Source: Antarcticimicrobium sp.
GTDB taxonomy: Bacteria; Pseudomonadota; Alphaproteobacteria; Rhodobacterales; Rhodobacteraceae
Direction of reading: 5' to 3'
Length of the DNA stretch: 64,000 nt
Assembly (NCBI RefSeq): GCF_029212575.1
Contig: NZ_JARGPK010000036.1
Coordinates: 27,901 to 91,900, forward strand
The position numbers and the translations under genes were made by a program. Of this stretch, positions 54,258 through 62,543 are shown one piece after another (position 1 is the stretch's first letter; every line of letters starts with the position of its first letter). The notes below the pieces were generated by a model that saw only the letters and a list, made by a program, of their open reading frames with translations, had not been told where the DNA came from and ran no database searches.

Positions 54258-54626
54258 TTATCCATCCTCCGGCAATACCGAGGACAGCGCATAGCTGTCC
54301 AACAGGTTCACGGAACTGTTCTGCTCGGCCATCAACCCGACCGGATCGGGCAGGAAATCGGGCGGCGAGACACCGATCCAGACCCCGGCGGCACAGGCTG
54401 TTGCCAGCCCGCCCATCGCCGGCCAGCCGCCCAGCAGCGCCAGAAGCTGGCGCCAGCGGCCCGCACCGGCCAGGGCGCCCTCACCGACCCGCAGACTTTC
54501 GGCCTGCACCCTGTCGGCATCGGCGAGCATGCGCGCCGCAAGCCCGGCGGGCAGGACCGTATTCGCACAGCGAGCGGCCGCGAAATGGGTTTCGAGAATG
54601 CTGTCTTCGATGTCTTTATCAACCAT
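54258..54626 (-). CDS. Candidate membrane-bound anti-sigma factor (CnrY-like)
   Basis: This 122-residue protein has a cytoplasmic N-terminal helix-rich part (DKDIEDSILETHFAAARC), one membrane helix (about residues 65-87, ending in WIGVSPPDF) and a short periplasmic end. No family was recognised by sequence. It is assigned by position: between the sigma factor, which it overlaps by eight bases, and a CnrX-like sensor, matching the CnrY slot in CnrYXH. The start at 54626 is preferred to one six bases earlier. Confidence 0.58.
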   Translation of the reverse strand: MVDKDIEDSILETHFAAARCANTVLPAGLAARMLADADRVQAESLRVGEGALAGAGRWRQLLALLGGWPAMGGLATACAAGVWIGVSPPDFLPDPVGLMAEQNSSVNLLDSYALSSVLPEDG

Positions 54627-55263
54627 TGTCATACCCCAATTCCGCTTGCCGCCCCGCCAGGGCCGCGGCCAATGTCCGCTTGCCCCTCGCGGTCAGGCTC
54701 TCGACCGCCTCCACGCTGATCTCCATGATCCCCGCGATCTCGGGGTTGGAAAGCTCTTCGATATGGCGCAGCACCACGGCCTGTCGCTGCCGTTCCGGCA
54801 GGGTCAGAAGCGCCGCCTGCAATGCATCCGTTCGCGCCCCGTCCTGCATCCGCTCTGCCGCGCCCGGCCCGGGGTCGGCCGGATCGGGCACCGCGTCGAG
54901 CGGCACCGCCCCGGCGCGCTTGCCGTGCCGCTTGCGGTCGAGACAGAGGTTCATCACCACCCGGTACAGCCAGGTCGAAACCTGCGCCTCTCCGGGGCGC
55001 CAGTCCGGCGCCATGCGCCAGAGCCGCAACATCGCCTCCTGCGCCGCATCCTCTGCCTCGGCCCGGTTGCCCAGCACGCGCAGGGCAACCGAGTAAGCCT
55101 TGGGACCGAGTCGCGCAGTCAGAACCCGCGCCGCCCGCTCGTCGCCATTGGCGAAAAGCGCGACCAGCGCATCGTCGGACAGCTCCGCATCCTCTCCCCC
55201 GGACGGCGCGGCGGTTACACCGCGCGCGCCCGGCGGTCCGGATATGATCCCGGCCCGGGCCAC
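54619..55263 (-). CDS. ECF RNA polymerase sigma factor
   Basis: This 214-residue sigma factor has region 2 (LVALFANGDERAARVLTARLGPKAYSVALRVLGNRAEAEDAAQEAMLRLWR, STWLYRVVMNLCLDRKR) and region 4 (LTLPERQRQAVVLRHIEELSNPEIAGIMEISVEAVESLTARGKR). It lies second in a unit behind an EF-hand gene. Both candidate partners follow at once, so it is most likely released by a periplasmic metal signal. The start is GTG at 55263, four bases after the EF-hand stop; no ATG is available upstream outside that gene. Confidence 0.87.
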   Translation of the reverse strand: MARAGIISGPPGARGVTAAPSGGEDAELSDDALVALFANGDERAARVLTARLGPKAYSVALRVLGNRAEAEDAAQEAMLRLWRMAPDWRPGEAQVSTWLYRVVMNLCLDRKRHGKRAGAVPLDAVPDPADPGPGAAERMQDGARTDALQAALLTLPERQRQAVVLRHIEELSNPEIAGIMEISVEAVESLTARGKRTLAAALAGRQAELGYDNG

Positions 55264-55267
55264 AGGA

Positions 55268-55852
55268 TCAGTTGTTGTCCTGCATCCGCTGGCGCATCGG
55301 ACCGTCGCAACCGTCCTTGTCGCCACCCTTCTTGTGACCATGGCCCATACGGTGCCCATCGCCACGACCGTCTCGCTTGCCATGATGGCGGCCCATCCGG
55401 TCACCGGCGCGGTCGAACTCTTCCTTCGACAGGGTGCCGTCGTCATCCGCATCGGCACGGGCGAACATGCGTTCCGCCTGGGTCATCCGGCGCTGGCCCG
55501 GCATCTCATCGAAGCTCACCGTTCCGTCGCCGTCACGGTCCATCCGCTCCAGCATCTTCTTGGCCATCTCGTCGGCCCGCTGGCGCGCCTGTGCCTGCAT
55601 TTCCTCCAGGCTCAGCTTGCCGTCGCCATCCGCGTCGGCCTGACCGAAGCGCGCCTTGGCAGGGGCCATCATTTCTTCGGCGGTGACTGCGCCATCCTTA
55701 TCGGCATCCAGTTCCTCGAAGCTGGGGCGCTGATGCATGCCCATCCCCTCCATCGGGCCGCTCATCGGCCCCTTTGCCTGTGCCAATGCCGCGCCGGCCC
55801 CCAGAACGCCTGCCGCCAAAACGATACCCGTGATGAAGTCACGATGTTTCAT
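55268..55852 (-). CDS. Exported EF-hand protein with His-rich tail
   Basis: This 194-residue protein has an N-terminal signal peptide (about residues 8-26) and four EF-hand loops: DADKDGAVTAEE, DADGDGKLSLEE, DRDGDGTVSFDE and DADDDGTLSKEE. The C terminus is rich in His, Gly and Lys (GHRMGHGHKKGGDKDG) and may bind transition metals. It should bind calcium in the periplasm. It is the first gene of the sigma-factor unit, translated from an ATG with AAGGAAGG upstream. It may be both an output and an input of the sigma factor. Confidence 0.85.
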   Translation of the reverse strand: MKHRDFITGIVLAAGVLGAGAALAQAKGPMSGPMEGMGMHQRPSFEELDADKDGAVTAEEMMAPAKARFGQADADGDGKLSLEEMQAQARQRADEMAKKMLERMDRDGDGTVSFDEMPGQRRMTQAERMFARADADDDGTLSKEEFDRAGDRMGRHHGKRDGRGDGHRMGHGHKKGGDKDGCDGPMRQRMQDNN

Positions 55853-55929
55853 AACTGCCTTCCTTTCGTATTCCGGCGGGCCCTTTTGCCGCCGTTCATA
55901 CACTTCAAACGCGGCGCCGTGCGTAATCC

Positions 55930-56000
55930 GTCGCAGAATTTTAAAGTTTCTTCCACGCCCGAAATCTGCGACATCATCCTGGGCCAGGGTTTGCGACATC
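55930..56000. promoter_or_regulatory. Repeated TGCGAC motifs upstream of the EF-hand/sigma unit
   Basis: An inverted repeat, GTCGCAGA (55930-55937) and TCTGCGAC (55965-55972), is followed by a direct repeat of TGCGACATC (55967-55975 and 55992-56000). Between the inverted halves, on the minus strand, lies GGAAGAAACTTT, which resembles an ECF -35 element. Such clustering in the gap shared with the divergent DUF983 gene suggests a regulator or sigma-factor site. Confidence 0.4.
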
Positions 56001-56082
56001 GGGACGCAAGGGGGCGTCTTCCCCTTACGCTTCGGAGGCAAAACCCCCAAATTATCCCGAACAAGTTAAGAAAGACGCGCGC

Positions 56083-56481
56083 ATGACCGACCAGACGCTA
56101 ACCGCAGTACCCGAAACTGATCGCCCGATGTGGACCTCGCTGTTCCGCGGGTTCCGCCGCAAGTGCCCGCACTGCGGCGAGGGCGCTGTTCTGCACAGCT
56201 ATCTCAAGGTGAACGACACCTGCTCGGTCTGCAACGAATCCTTCCGCAACCACCGCGCCGACGACGGGCCGGCCTATCTGACCATCCTGATCGTGGGCCA
56301 CCTGATGGCTCCGCTGCTGCTGATCGTGTTCGAGGCCTTCCGTCCCGAGCCTTTGGTGTTGTTCGGCATTTTTGCGGTTGGATGTCTCAGCCTCTCGCTT
56401 TACCTTCTGCCCAGACTGAAGGGTGCGGTCGTTGCCTTCCAATGGGCGCGGCGCATGCACGGGTTCGACCAACCCGCCTGA
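56083..56481 (+). CDS. DUF983 family membrane protein
   Basis: This 132-residue protein has an N-terminal zinc-ribbon-like part (FRRKCPHCGEG, then CSVCNESF) and two membrane helices (about residues 68-90 and 93-112), the DUF983 layout. Its function is unknown; family members are conserved in alphaproteobacteria and often occur near respiratory genes. It lies 26 bases before the Nudix gene and diverges from the EF-hand unit. Confidence 0.85.
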   Translation: MTDQTLTAVPETDRPMWTSLFRGFRRKCPHCGEGAVLHSYLKVNDTCSVCNESFRNHRADDGPAYLTILIVGHLMAPLLLIVFEAFRPEPLVLFGIFAVGCLSLSLYLLPRLKGAVVAFQWARRMHGFDQPA

Positions 56482-56507
56482 CCCTTCCAACACGAAACGG
56501 TGAGGAC

Positions 56508-57215
56508 ATGAGCAAACAAACACTGGACAAGACCGCGATCCGCAACGCCGCCACGGTGATCGTGCTGCGCGACCGGATGGAGAATCCCGCCATCCTCATG
56601 GGCCAGCGCGGCGCCAAGGCGGCCTTCATGCCCAACAAATTCGTCTTCCCCGGCGGCGCGGTGGATGCCGCCGACGCGGCGATCCCGCTGGCCACGCCCC
56701 TGCCCCGGGTCTGCCACGAGCGTCTAGAGGAAAACGCCCCAAGCGGCATGCAGACCGCGCTCGCCGCCGCCGCGATCCGCGAGTTGTGGGAGGAGACCGG
56801 CCTGGTGCTGGGCGAACCGGGCCACTGGCCGGGCGAGATCCCCGCCGACTGGCACAGCTTCGCGAACACCGGGCACGTCCCCTCGGCCGAGGCGCTGCAG
56901 TTCGTGTTTCGCGCGCTGACCCCGCCAGGCCGGCCGCGCCGTTTCGATGCGCGATTCTTCCTTGTCGATGCCGACGCGATCCAGAGCGATCTGGACGATT
57001 TCACCCATGCTTGCGACGAACTTTCGCACCTGCAGTGGATTCCGCTGACCGAGGCGCGCCGCTTTGACCTGCCGTTCATCACCGAGGTGGTGCTGGCCGA
57101 GGTCGCCGCCCGCGCCGACGACCCGGCACCGCCCCAGTCGGTGCCCTTTTTCCGCAACAGCGACGAAGAAAGCCGGTTCCTGCAGCTCCGTGGCCATCCC
57201 ATGCCGGAAAGCTGA
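56508..57215 (+). CDS. Nudix hydrolase
   Basis: This 235-residue protein has a Nudix domain with FPGGAVDAADA (first part of the box), an insertion of about 30 residues, and AAIRELWEETGLVLGE (REx2EExG). The inserted form resembles NUDT19-type enzymes, which cleave CoA or related pyrophosphates. The start at 56508 has GTGAGGAC upstream. It is in one unit with DUF983 and converges on an EamA transporter. Confidence 0.87.
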   Translation: MSKQTLDKTAIRNAATVIVLRDRMENPAILMGQRGAKAAFMPNKFVFPGGAVDAADAAIPLATPLPRVCHERLEENAPSGMQTALAAAAIRELWEETGLVLGEPGHWPGEIPADWHSFANTGHVPSAEALQFVFRALTPPGRPRRFDARFFLVDADAIQSDLDDFTHACDELSHLQWIPLTEARRFDLPFITEVVLAEVAARADDPAPPQSVPFFRNSDEESRFLQLRGHPMPES

Positions 57216-57234
57216 GCGGCGCCTGCCCGCTCAG
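57212..57234. terminator. Hairpin overlapping two converging stop codons
   Basis: CTGAGCGG (57212-57219) and CCGCTCAG (57227-57234) form a perfect 8-bp stem that includes the Nudix and EamA stop codons. A similar CTGACC/GGTCAG hairpin lies at 12446-12466. There is no T-run, so termination is only possible, not certain. Confidence 0.45.
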
Positions 57235-58133
57235 ATCGCCATCACCAGCGCCAGGATCGACAGCCCCAACAGGCCCATGCCCGCGATCTCGCGCGCGGCG
57301 ATCCTTTCGCGGAACACCAGCACCGAGGCCAGCAGGCTCAGGATAAGCTCCACCTGCCCCAGCGCCTTGACATAGGCCGCGTTCTGCAAGGTGAAGGCGA
57401 GGAACCAGCAGAACGATCCGCCCATGCTGGTCAGCCCGACGAACACCGCCGTCCGGCGCGCCGCCCAGACCGCCCGCAACTCGTCGCGGTCACGCCAGAC
57501 CATCCAGAGCCCCATCGAGACCATCTGGAATGTCACCACGCAGGCCAGCGTCACGCTGGCGCGGAAGACCGGGTCGGGGTCCGACAGTTGCAGCGAGGCG
57601 CCGCGGTAGCCCACCGCCGAAAAGGCGAACAGCACGCCCGAGCCCAGCCCGAGCCCGGCGGCGCGGTTGGTCAGGTGCCGCCACCAGGCGCCGTCGCTGT
57701 CGGGCGCGCGGGACAGCACCAGCACCGCTGCCAGCCCCAGCAGGATCGCGACCCAGCCTCCCGCGCTGATCCGGTCGCCCAGAACCACCAGACCGACCAG
57801 CGCGGTCTGGATCACCTCGGTCTTCTTGAAGGTGATGCCGACGGCGAAGTTGCGCTGCTTGAACAGGGCCACGACACAGATGGTGGCGAGGATCTGCGCG
57901 GTTCCGCCGATCACCGCGAACAGCCAGAACCGCCCCCCGAGCGGCGGCAGCCCGCGCCCGGTGGCCCAGAGGTAGACCGCCAGCGCGACCAGGATCAGTG
58001 GCGCGGAATAGGCAAACCGCGCAAAGGTGGCGCCGGCGGGCGACAGCCGCGTCGAACTCAACACCTTTTGCAGCATGAAGCGCGCGGTCTGGAAGGTCGC
58101 CGCGGCCAGGGTGACGGGAATCCATAAAGCCAT
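57231..58133 (-). CDS. EamA/DMT family transporter
   Basis: This 300-residue, ten-helix protein has two EamA repeats (start MALWIPVTLAAATFQTARFMLQ; second half from GLGLGSGVLFAFSAVGYRG). Such drug/metabolite transporters move small molecules across the inner membrane. The substrate is unknown. It may share a unit with the desaturase gene upstream, 21 bases away, on the same strand. Confidence 0.85.
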   Translation of the reverse strand: MALWIPVTLAAATFQTARFMLQKVLSSTRLSPAGATFARFAYSAPLILVALAVYLWATGRGLPPLGGRFWLFAVIGGTAQILATICVVALFKQRNFAVGITFKKTEVIQTALVGLVVLGDRISAGGWVAILLGLAAVLVLSRAPDSDGAWWRHLTNRAAGLGLGSGVLFAFSAVGYRGASLQLSDPDPVFRASVTLACVVTFQMVSMGLWMVWRDRDELRAVWAARRTAVFVGLTSMGGSFCWFLAFTLQNAAYVKALGQVELILSLLASVLVFRERIAAREIAGMGLLGLSILALVMAI

Positions 58134-58154
58134 GGTTTCCCCTATGGCGCGAAA

Positions 58155-59051
58155 TCAGCCCCGGTGCCAGAGCGGATGCGCAACCGGGTCCTTGGGTTTG
58201 ATGAGGTAGCGCCGGAACACCTCGCCGTAGGATCGGAAAAGATACCCGTCGTTGCAGGCCAGGTAGCGGTCGCGCCCGGCCCGGTAGAGCGCCGGCAGCC
58301 GGTGCCAGGGTGCCGCAGGGTTCATGTGATGAACCACGTGCAGGTTGTTGTTCAGAAACAGAAAGGCCAGCGGCCCGCGATCCTCGATGATCACCGTGCG
58401 GGCGCGTGTCGCCACATGCGCGCGGTGCTCCAGAAAGGTCCGGATCTTCAGCACGCCAAGCGCGGCGTAGGCGGCGGGCAGGTAGGCCCAGACCGGCAGC
58501 GGTGCGACCGCCACCAGCGCCAGAACCGCGATCAGCCCCGGCAGGTGCAGCGCCCAGGCCAGCCAGGCCGCCCGGTCGCGCCGCTGCGCCCAATCCTGCG
58601 CCATGAACCGCAATTGCCCGATCGCCGGTCCCAGCAGGATGCGGCCCAGAAGCGTGTTGTTTACCGCGTAAACTGTACGTTTCCATCGCGGTAACCCCGC
58701 CCAGACACCGGGATCGAGATAGTTCGATTCCGGGTCGTCATAGGGATCGGTGAGCCGCGCATCCATGTGATGCGCAAGATGCAGGTCGCGAAATCGGCCA
58801 TAGGGGATAAAGAGCGTCAAGGGCAGCACCATCAGTGCCTCGTTCAGCGCGCGCGAGCGGAACGGGTGGCCGTGCAGCACCTCATGCGTGAGCGAGGAGT
58901 GCAGCGTCAGCACCGGAACCAGAAGCAGCGCGGAAAGCCAGGCCGGCAAGGGTGCGAAGAGCAGCGCCAGCCACAGCCCGTAGCAGGCCAGGATCAGCGC
59001 GAATGTGCCCCATTCCGGGGCCGGTGGCGTGGATACGCGCGGCTCAGACAT
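58155..59051 (-). CDS. Membrane fatty acid desaturase
   Basis: This 298-residue, membrane-bound di-iron desaturase/hydroxylase has the three His boxes: HEVLHGH, HLAHH and NNLHVVHH, with HRAH before the last. It would introduce a double bond or hydroxyl into fatty acyl chains or a related lipid. The family also includes carotenoid-type oxygenases, so the exact substrate is uncertain. It overlaps DUF2061 by eight bases and diverges from an XRE regulator. Confidence 0.87.
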   Translation of the reverse strand: MSEPRVSTPPAPEWGTFALILACYGLWLALLFAPLPAWLSALLLVPVLTLHSSLTHEVLHGHPFRSRALNEALMVLPLTLFIPYGRFRDLHLAHHMDARLTDPYDDPESNYLDPGVWAGLPRWKRTVYAVNNTLLGRILLGPAIGQLRFMAQDWAQRRDRAAWLAWALHLPGLIAVLALVAVAPLPVWAYLPAAYAALGVLKIRTFLEHRAHVATRARTVIIEDRGPLAFLFLNNNLHVVHHMNPAAPWHRLPALYRAGRDRYLACNDGYLFRSYGEVFRRYLIKPKDPVAHPLWHRG

Positions 59052-59247
59052 GGCGGCCCCAGCGGATATTGGCCCAGATCCGCTCGTAGAGCAGGTACAT
59101 CACAAGCCCGACCGCCGTGTTGATCAGCGCCATCGCACCGCCAACCGCGGCCGATCCGGTGGCGGCCAGCCCGACAAGGGCCATGACCGCCAGCCCGATC
59201 AGGTTCCAGATCACCGCCTTGACCAGGGATCTCCCGCGCGTCTCCAT
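59044..59247 (-). CDS. DUF2061 family small membrane protein
   Basis: This 67-residue protein has two membrane helices (KAVIWNLIGLAVMALVGLAATGS and AAVGGAMALINTAVGLVMYLLYERIW) with the DUF2061 signature. The start at 59247 has CGGAGGCGG upstream. It begins the unit with the desaturase and may help it in the membrane. Its function is unknown. Confidence 0.75.
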   Translation of the reverse strand: METRGRSLVKAVIWNLIGLAVMALVGLAATGSAAVGGAMALINTAVGLVMYLLYERIWANIRWGRHV

Positions 59248-59353
59248 GCCGCCTCCGATTGGTTGGTTCACGACCGTGTTACCGCTGCGGCGCGGCCTGT
59301 GACCATTCGGAATATGATTAACAAAACTCACGGACTGTGATATTTATCTACAT

Positions 59354-60214
59354 ATGCTAATTAAAATCGACAAACGCCTCCGGGCCACCCAGTTCCGCGA
59401 CCGCCTGGCACAGGCCATGCGCCACGGCGGGTTGAGTCAGAGCGCGCTGGCCCGCGCCGTGGGGGTGGACCGCTCGACGATCTCTCAACTGCTGACAGAC
59501 GAGGGCGCGCGCCTGCCCAACGCCCATGTGGTCGGCGCCTGCGCCGCGGCACTTGGGGTCTCCGCCGACTGGTTGCTCAGCCTGTCGGACCGGCCCGAAA
59601 GCGCGGCCCAGCTGCTTTCGGCCAGCCTGTCGCTCAGCGAGGCGCCCCGCGCGCTGGTGGACCAGCAGATCTTCGACTGGCACCGCGAGGCGGCGGGTTA
59701 CAAGATCCGCCACGTTCCCGCCGCCCTGCCCGACATGCTCAAGACCCGCGCCATGCTGGAATGGGAATACGCCCCGCACCTGGGGCGCACCGCCGATCAG
59801 GCGATCGGCGCGTCAGAGGACCGGCTCAACTGGATGCGCAGCGCGCAATCGGATTACGAAATTGCCATGCCGCTCAGCGAGTTGGACAGTTTTGCTCATG
59901 CCAGCGGTTATTACACCGGCATCCCCGCCGCCCTGCGCCGCGAACAGATCGACCGGTTCCTCGATCTCGCCGAACAGCTTTACCCGCGCCTGCGCATCTA
60001 CCTGTTCGACTCCCGCCGTCTCTACTCCGCGCCGGTGACGATCTTCGGCCCGCTCCTGTGCGTGTTCTACGCCGGGGGGCATTACCTGGCCTTTCGCGAC
60101 CGCGACCGGATCGAGGTGTTTTCGCGCCATTTCGACCACCTGGTGCGCGAGGCGGCGCTGACCGCGCGTGACCTGCCCGGCCACCTGCGCCGGCTGCGCG
60201 CCGACGTCGCCTGA
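59354..60214 (+). CDS. XRE family transcriptional regulator with long C-terminal domain
   Basis: This 286-residue protein has an N-terminal HTH (GLSQSALARAVGVDRSTISQLLTDEGARLPNAHVVGACAAALGVSADWLL, residues 26-75) and a C-terminal domain of about 200 residues that was not recognised (SELDSFAHASGYYTGIPAALRREQIDRF, YAGGHYLAFRDRDRIEVF). It lies divergent from the DUF2061-desaturase unit with an AT-rich gap of 106 bases, so it may sense a lipid or a cold signal and control that unit. Confidence 0.8.
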   Translation: MLIKIDKRLRATQFRDRLAQAMRHGGLSQSALARAVGVDRSTISQLLTDEGARLPNAHVVGACAAALGVSADWLLSLSDRPESAAQLLSASLSLSEAPRALVDQQIFDWHREAAGYKIRHVPAALPDMLKTRAMLEWEYAPHLGRTADQAIGASEDRLNWMRSAQSDYEIAMPLSELDSFAHASGYYTGIPAALRREQIDRFLDLAEQLYPRLRIYLFDSRRLYSAPVTIFGPLLCVFYAGGHYLAFRDRDRIEVFSRHFDHLVREAALTARDLPGHLRRLRADVA

Positions 60215-60228
60215 GGCGCGACCGTCGC

Positions 60229-60990
60229 CTAAAGCTTCGGATCGGGGTTCACCGTGAACCCGTCCACCGCGATCACCTGCCCCGACACCAGCCGCGCCGC
60301 GTCCGAGGCAAGGAACACCGCCATTTCCGCGATGTCGCGCGCCTCGACAAAGCGCCCCATCGCGGTGCCCGAGGCATATCCGCCATAAACCTGGTCCCGC
60401 GTCATCCCCTTGGCCACCGCCTCGCGCGCCAGCACCCCCTCCATGCGCGGCCCCTCGACCGCGCCGGGACAGATCGCGTTGACCCGGATGCCGTGCGGAC
60501 CCAGTTCCATCGCCAGCGTCTTCATCAACCCGATCACCGCCCATTTCGCCGCCGCATAGGGCGCCCGGTTCGGATAGCCGTATTGCCCCGCCGTCGAGGA
60601 GGTCAGGACCATCGCGCCGCGCCGCTCGGCCTTCAGCAGTGGCGCGGCATGTTTCGCGGTCAGAAAGGCCCCATCGAGGTTCACCGCGAGACAGGCGCGC
60701 CAATCCTTTAGCGCCACCTCCTCGACCGGCGCGGTCGGCCCGGCGATCCCGGCATTGGCACAAACCGTATCCAGCCCGCCCCAGTCCCGCCGCGCCTCGG
60801 CGAAGAGCGCGGCGACCCCGGCCTCGTCGCGCACGTCGAGGGTGGTCTTGCGCCACGCCTCCGGGCAGGTCTCCAGCGCCGCCGCGTCGCTGTCGGCGAC
60901 CCAGACCCGCGCCCCGGCGGCGGTGAACCCCTCGGCCATCGCCCGACCGATGCCACTGGCCCCCGCAGTGATCAGAACCCGCTGGCTCAC
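60229..60990 (-). CDS. Short-chain dehydrogenase/reductase
   Basis: This 253-residue SDR has the NAD motif TAGASGIGR, the CANAGIAGP strand, the catalytic Ser (LTSSTAGQ) and YAAAK. The start is GTG at 60990, which overlaps the carnitine dehydrogenase stop by four bases, so it is translated in one unit with the carnitine genes. It may act on an intermediate or side product of carnitine breakdown, but the sequence does not show the substrate. Confidence 0.85.
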   Translation of the reverse strand: MSQRVLITAGASGIGRAMAEGFTAAGARVWVADSDAAALETCPEAWRKTTLDVRDEAGVAALFAEARRDWGGLDTVCANAGIAGPTAPVEEVALKDWRACLAVNLDGAFLTAKHAAPLLKAERRGAMVLTSSTAGQYGYPNRAPYAAAKWAVIGLMKTLAMELGPHGIRVNAICPGAVEGPRMEGVLAREAVAKGMTRDQVYGGYASGTAMGRFVEARDIAEMAVFLASDAARLVSGQVIAVDGFTVNPDPKL

Positions 60991-62462
60991 CTGGGCGCGC
61001 CGATGAACCGGCCCACGCCCTCCGGCCTGGGCAGCTTGGCATGGGCCTCGACGATGCGCGCCATGTTGGCCTCAATCCGGTCGCTCGGCGGCGACGGGCG
61101 GCGGGTTTCAAGGCTGACGTGGATCAGCATATGCTCGCCCGTCGCCACCGGTTCGTCGCCGCGATACATGGTGTGGAACAGGTGCATCTTCTTGCCCTGC
61201 CCCATCAGCAGATGCGTGCGCACCTCGATCAGATCGCCCGCGTGCGCCTCGGCCAGGTGGCGGATATGGGTCTCGGCGGTGAAATAGCTGCCGCCCGAGG
61301 CGATATACTCCGCATCGCATCCCACCAGTTCCATGAACCGGTCCGAGGCATCGCAGAAGCTCTGCAGATAGCGGCTCTCGTTCATGTGACCGTTGTAATC
61401 GGTCCAGTCCAGCGGCACCGCCCGGCGCATGGTCACGATGGGCTGAGAGACATCCGCCATGTCCTCGGCATAGCCCTCCAGGTTGCTGCCCGCCTTTTGC
61501 CGCGCGTCCTGTTCGGCCAGCACCGCGCCGGCGCCCCACCCCTGCGCCTTGAGCGCGCGCAGGATGCCGACAAGGTTGTCGTCGCGGTGGCGTTCCATCT
61601 CGCGGATCGACATATGCCCTGATTGCGCATCCGATTGCCCGGCGATCAGGTCGACCAGTTCATCGTTGAACTCCGGCACGTCCATCAGCTTGGTCCAGGG
61701 CCATTCCAGGCAGGGGCCGAACTGCGCCATGAAATGTTTCATCCCGGCCTCGCCGCCGGCCACGCGATAGGTGTCGAAAATCCCCATCTGTGCCCAGCGC
61801 AACCCGAACCCCATGCGGATCGCCTCGTCGATCTCCTGCGTGGTGGCGACCCCGTCCTTGACCAGCCAGAGGCATTCGCGCCAGACCGCCTCGAGCATCC
61901 GGTCGGCGATATGGGCGTCGATCTCCTTCTTCACATGCAGCGGAAACATCCCGAGCCCTTGCAGCACCGCCTTGGCGGCCTCGATCCGCTCCGGCGCATT
62001 GGCCGGGCTGGGCACCAGTTCCACCAGCGGCAGCAGGTAGACCGGGTTGAACGGATGGGCGACGACGATCTGTTCCGGCCGCGCCGCGCCCTGCTGCAAC
62101 TCGCTGGGCTTGAACCCCGAGGTCGACGAGCCGATCACCGCCTGCGGATCGCAAGCGGCCTGAACCTCGGCGAAGACCTTGTGCTTGATCTCCAGCCGCT
62201 CCGGCACGCTCTCCTGGATCCAGGCCGCACCGGCAACTGCGTCAGATATGCTGTCATGAAAACTCAGCCTCCCCTCCGGCGGCAGCGCCACGTCGCTCAG
62301 CCCCGGCAGCGACCGGCGCGCATTGGCCAGCACCTCGCCGATCTTGCGCGTCGCCTCCGGATCGGGGTCGAAAACCCGCACATCCCAACCGTTCAGAAGA
62401 AAGCGCGCGGCCCATCCGCCGCCGATCACGCCCCCGCCAATGATGCTTGCCACCCGTATCAT
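60987..62462 (-). CDS. lcdH: Carnitine 3-dehydrogenase fused to a thioesterase
   Basis: This 491-residue protein has a 3-hydroxyacyl-CoA dehydrogenase-type domain (ASIIGGGVIGGGWAARFL, SSTSGFKPSELQ, HPFNPVYLLPLVELVPS), residues 1-320, that oxidises carnitine to 3-dehydrocarnitine. A hotdog thioesterase follows (VPLDWTDYNGHMNESRYLQSF, from about residue 345) and would release glycine betaine from betainyl-CoA. This fusion is known in Rhodobacterales and Rhizobiales. The start at 62462 has GGGGAGT upstream. BKACE is encoded just before it. Confidence 0.92.
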   Translation of the reverse strand: MIRVASIIGGGVIGGGWAARFLLNGWDVRVFDPDPEATRKIGEVLANARRSLPGLSDVALPPEGRLSFHDSISDAVAGAAWIQESVPERLEIKHKVFAEVQAACDPQAVIGSSTSGFKPSELQQGAARPEQIVVAHPFNPVYLLPLVELVPSPANAPERIEAAKAVLQGLGMFPLHVKKEIDAHIADRMLEAVWRECLWLVKDGVATTQEIDEAIRMGFGLRWAQMGIFDTYRVAGGEAGMKHFMAQFGPCLEWPWTKLMDVPEFNDELVDLIAGQSDAQSGHMSIREMERHRDDNLVGILRALKAQGWGAGAVLAEQDARQKAGSNLEGYAEDMADVSQPIVTMRRAVPLDWTDYNGHMNESRYLQSFCDASDRFMELVGCDAEYIASGGSYFTAETHIRHLAEAHAGDLIEVRTHLLMGQGKKMHLFHTMYRGDEPVATGEHMLIHVSLETRRPSPPSDRIEANMARIVEAHAKLPRPEGVGRFIGAPR

Positions 62463-62543
62463 GCCCGTACTCCCCGTTTCTCGTTTCCACATTGGCGACC
62501 CCGGGGGCATGCCCGATGCCCCCAGGCCCGTCCATTCACTGCC

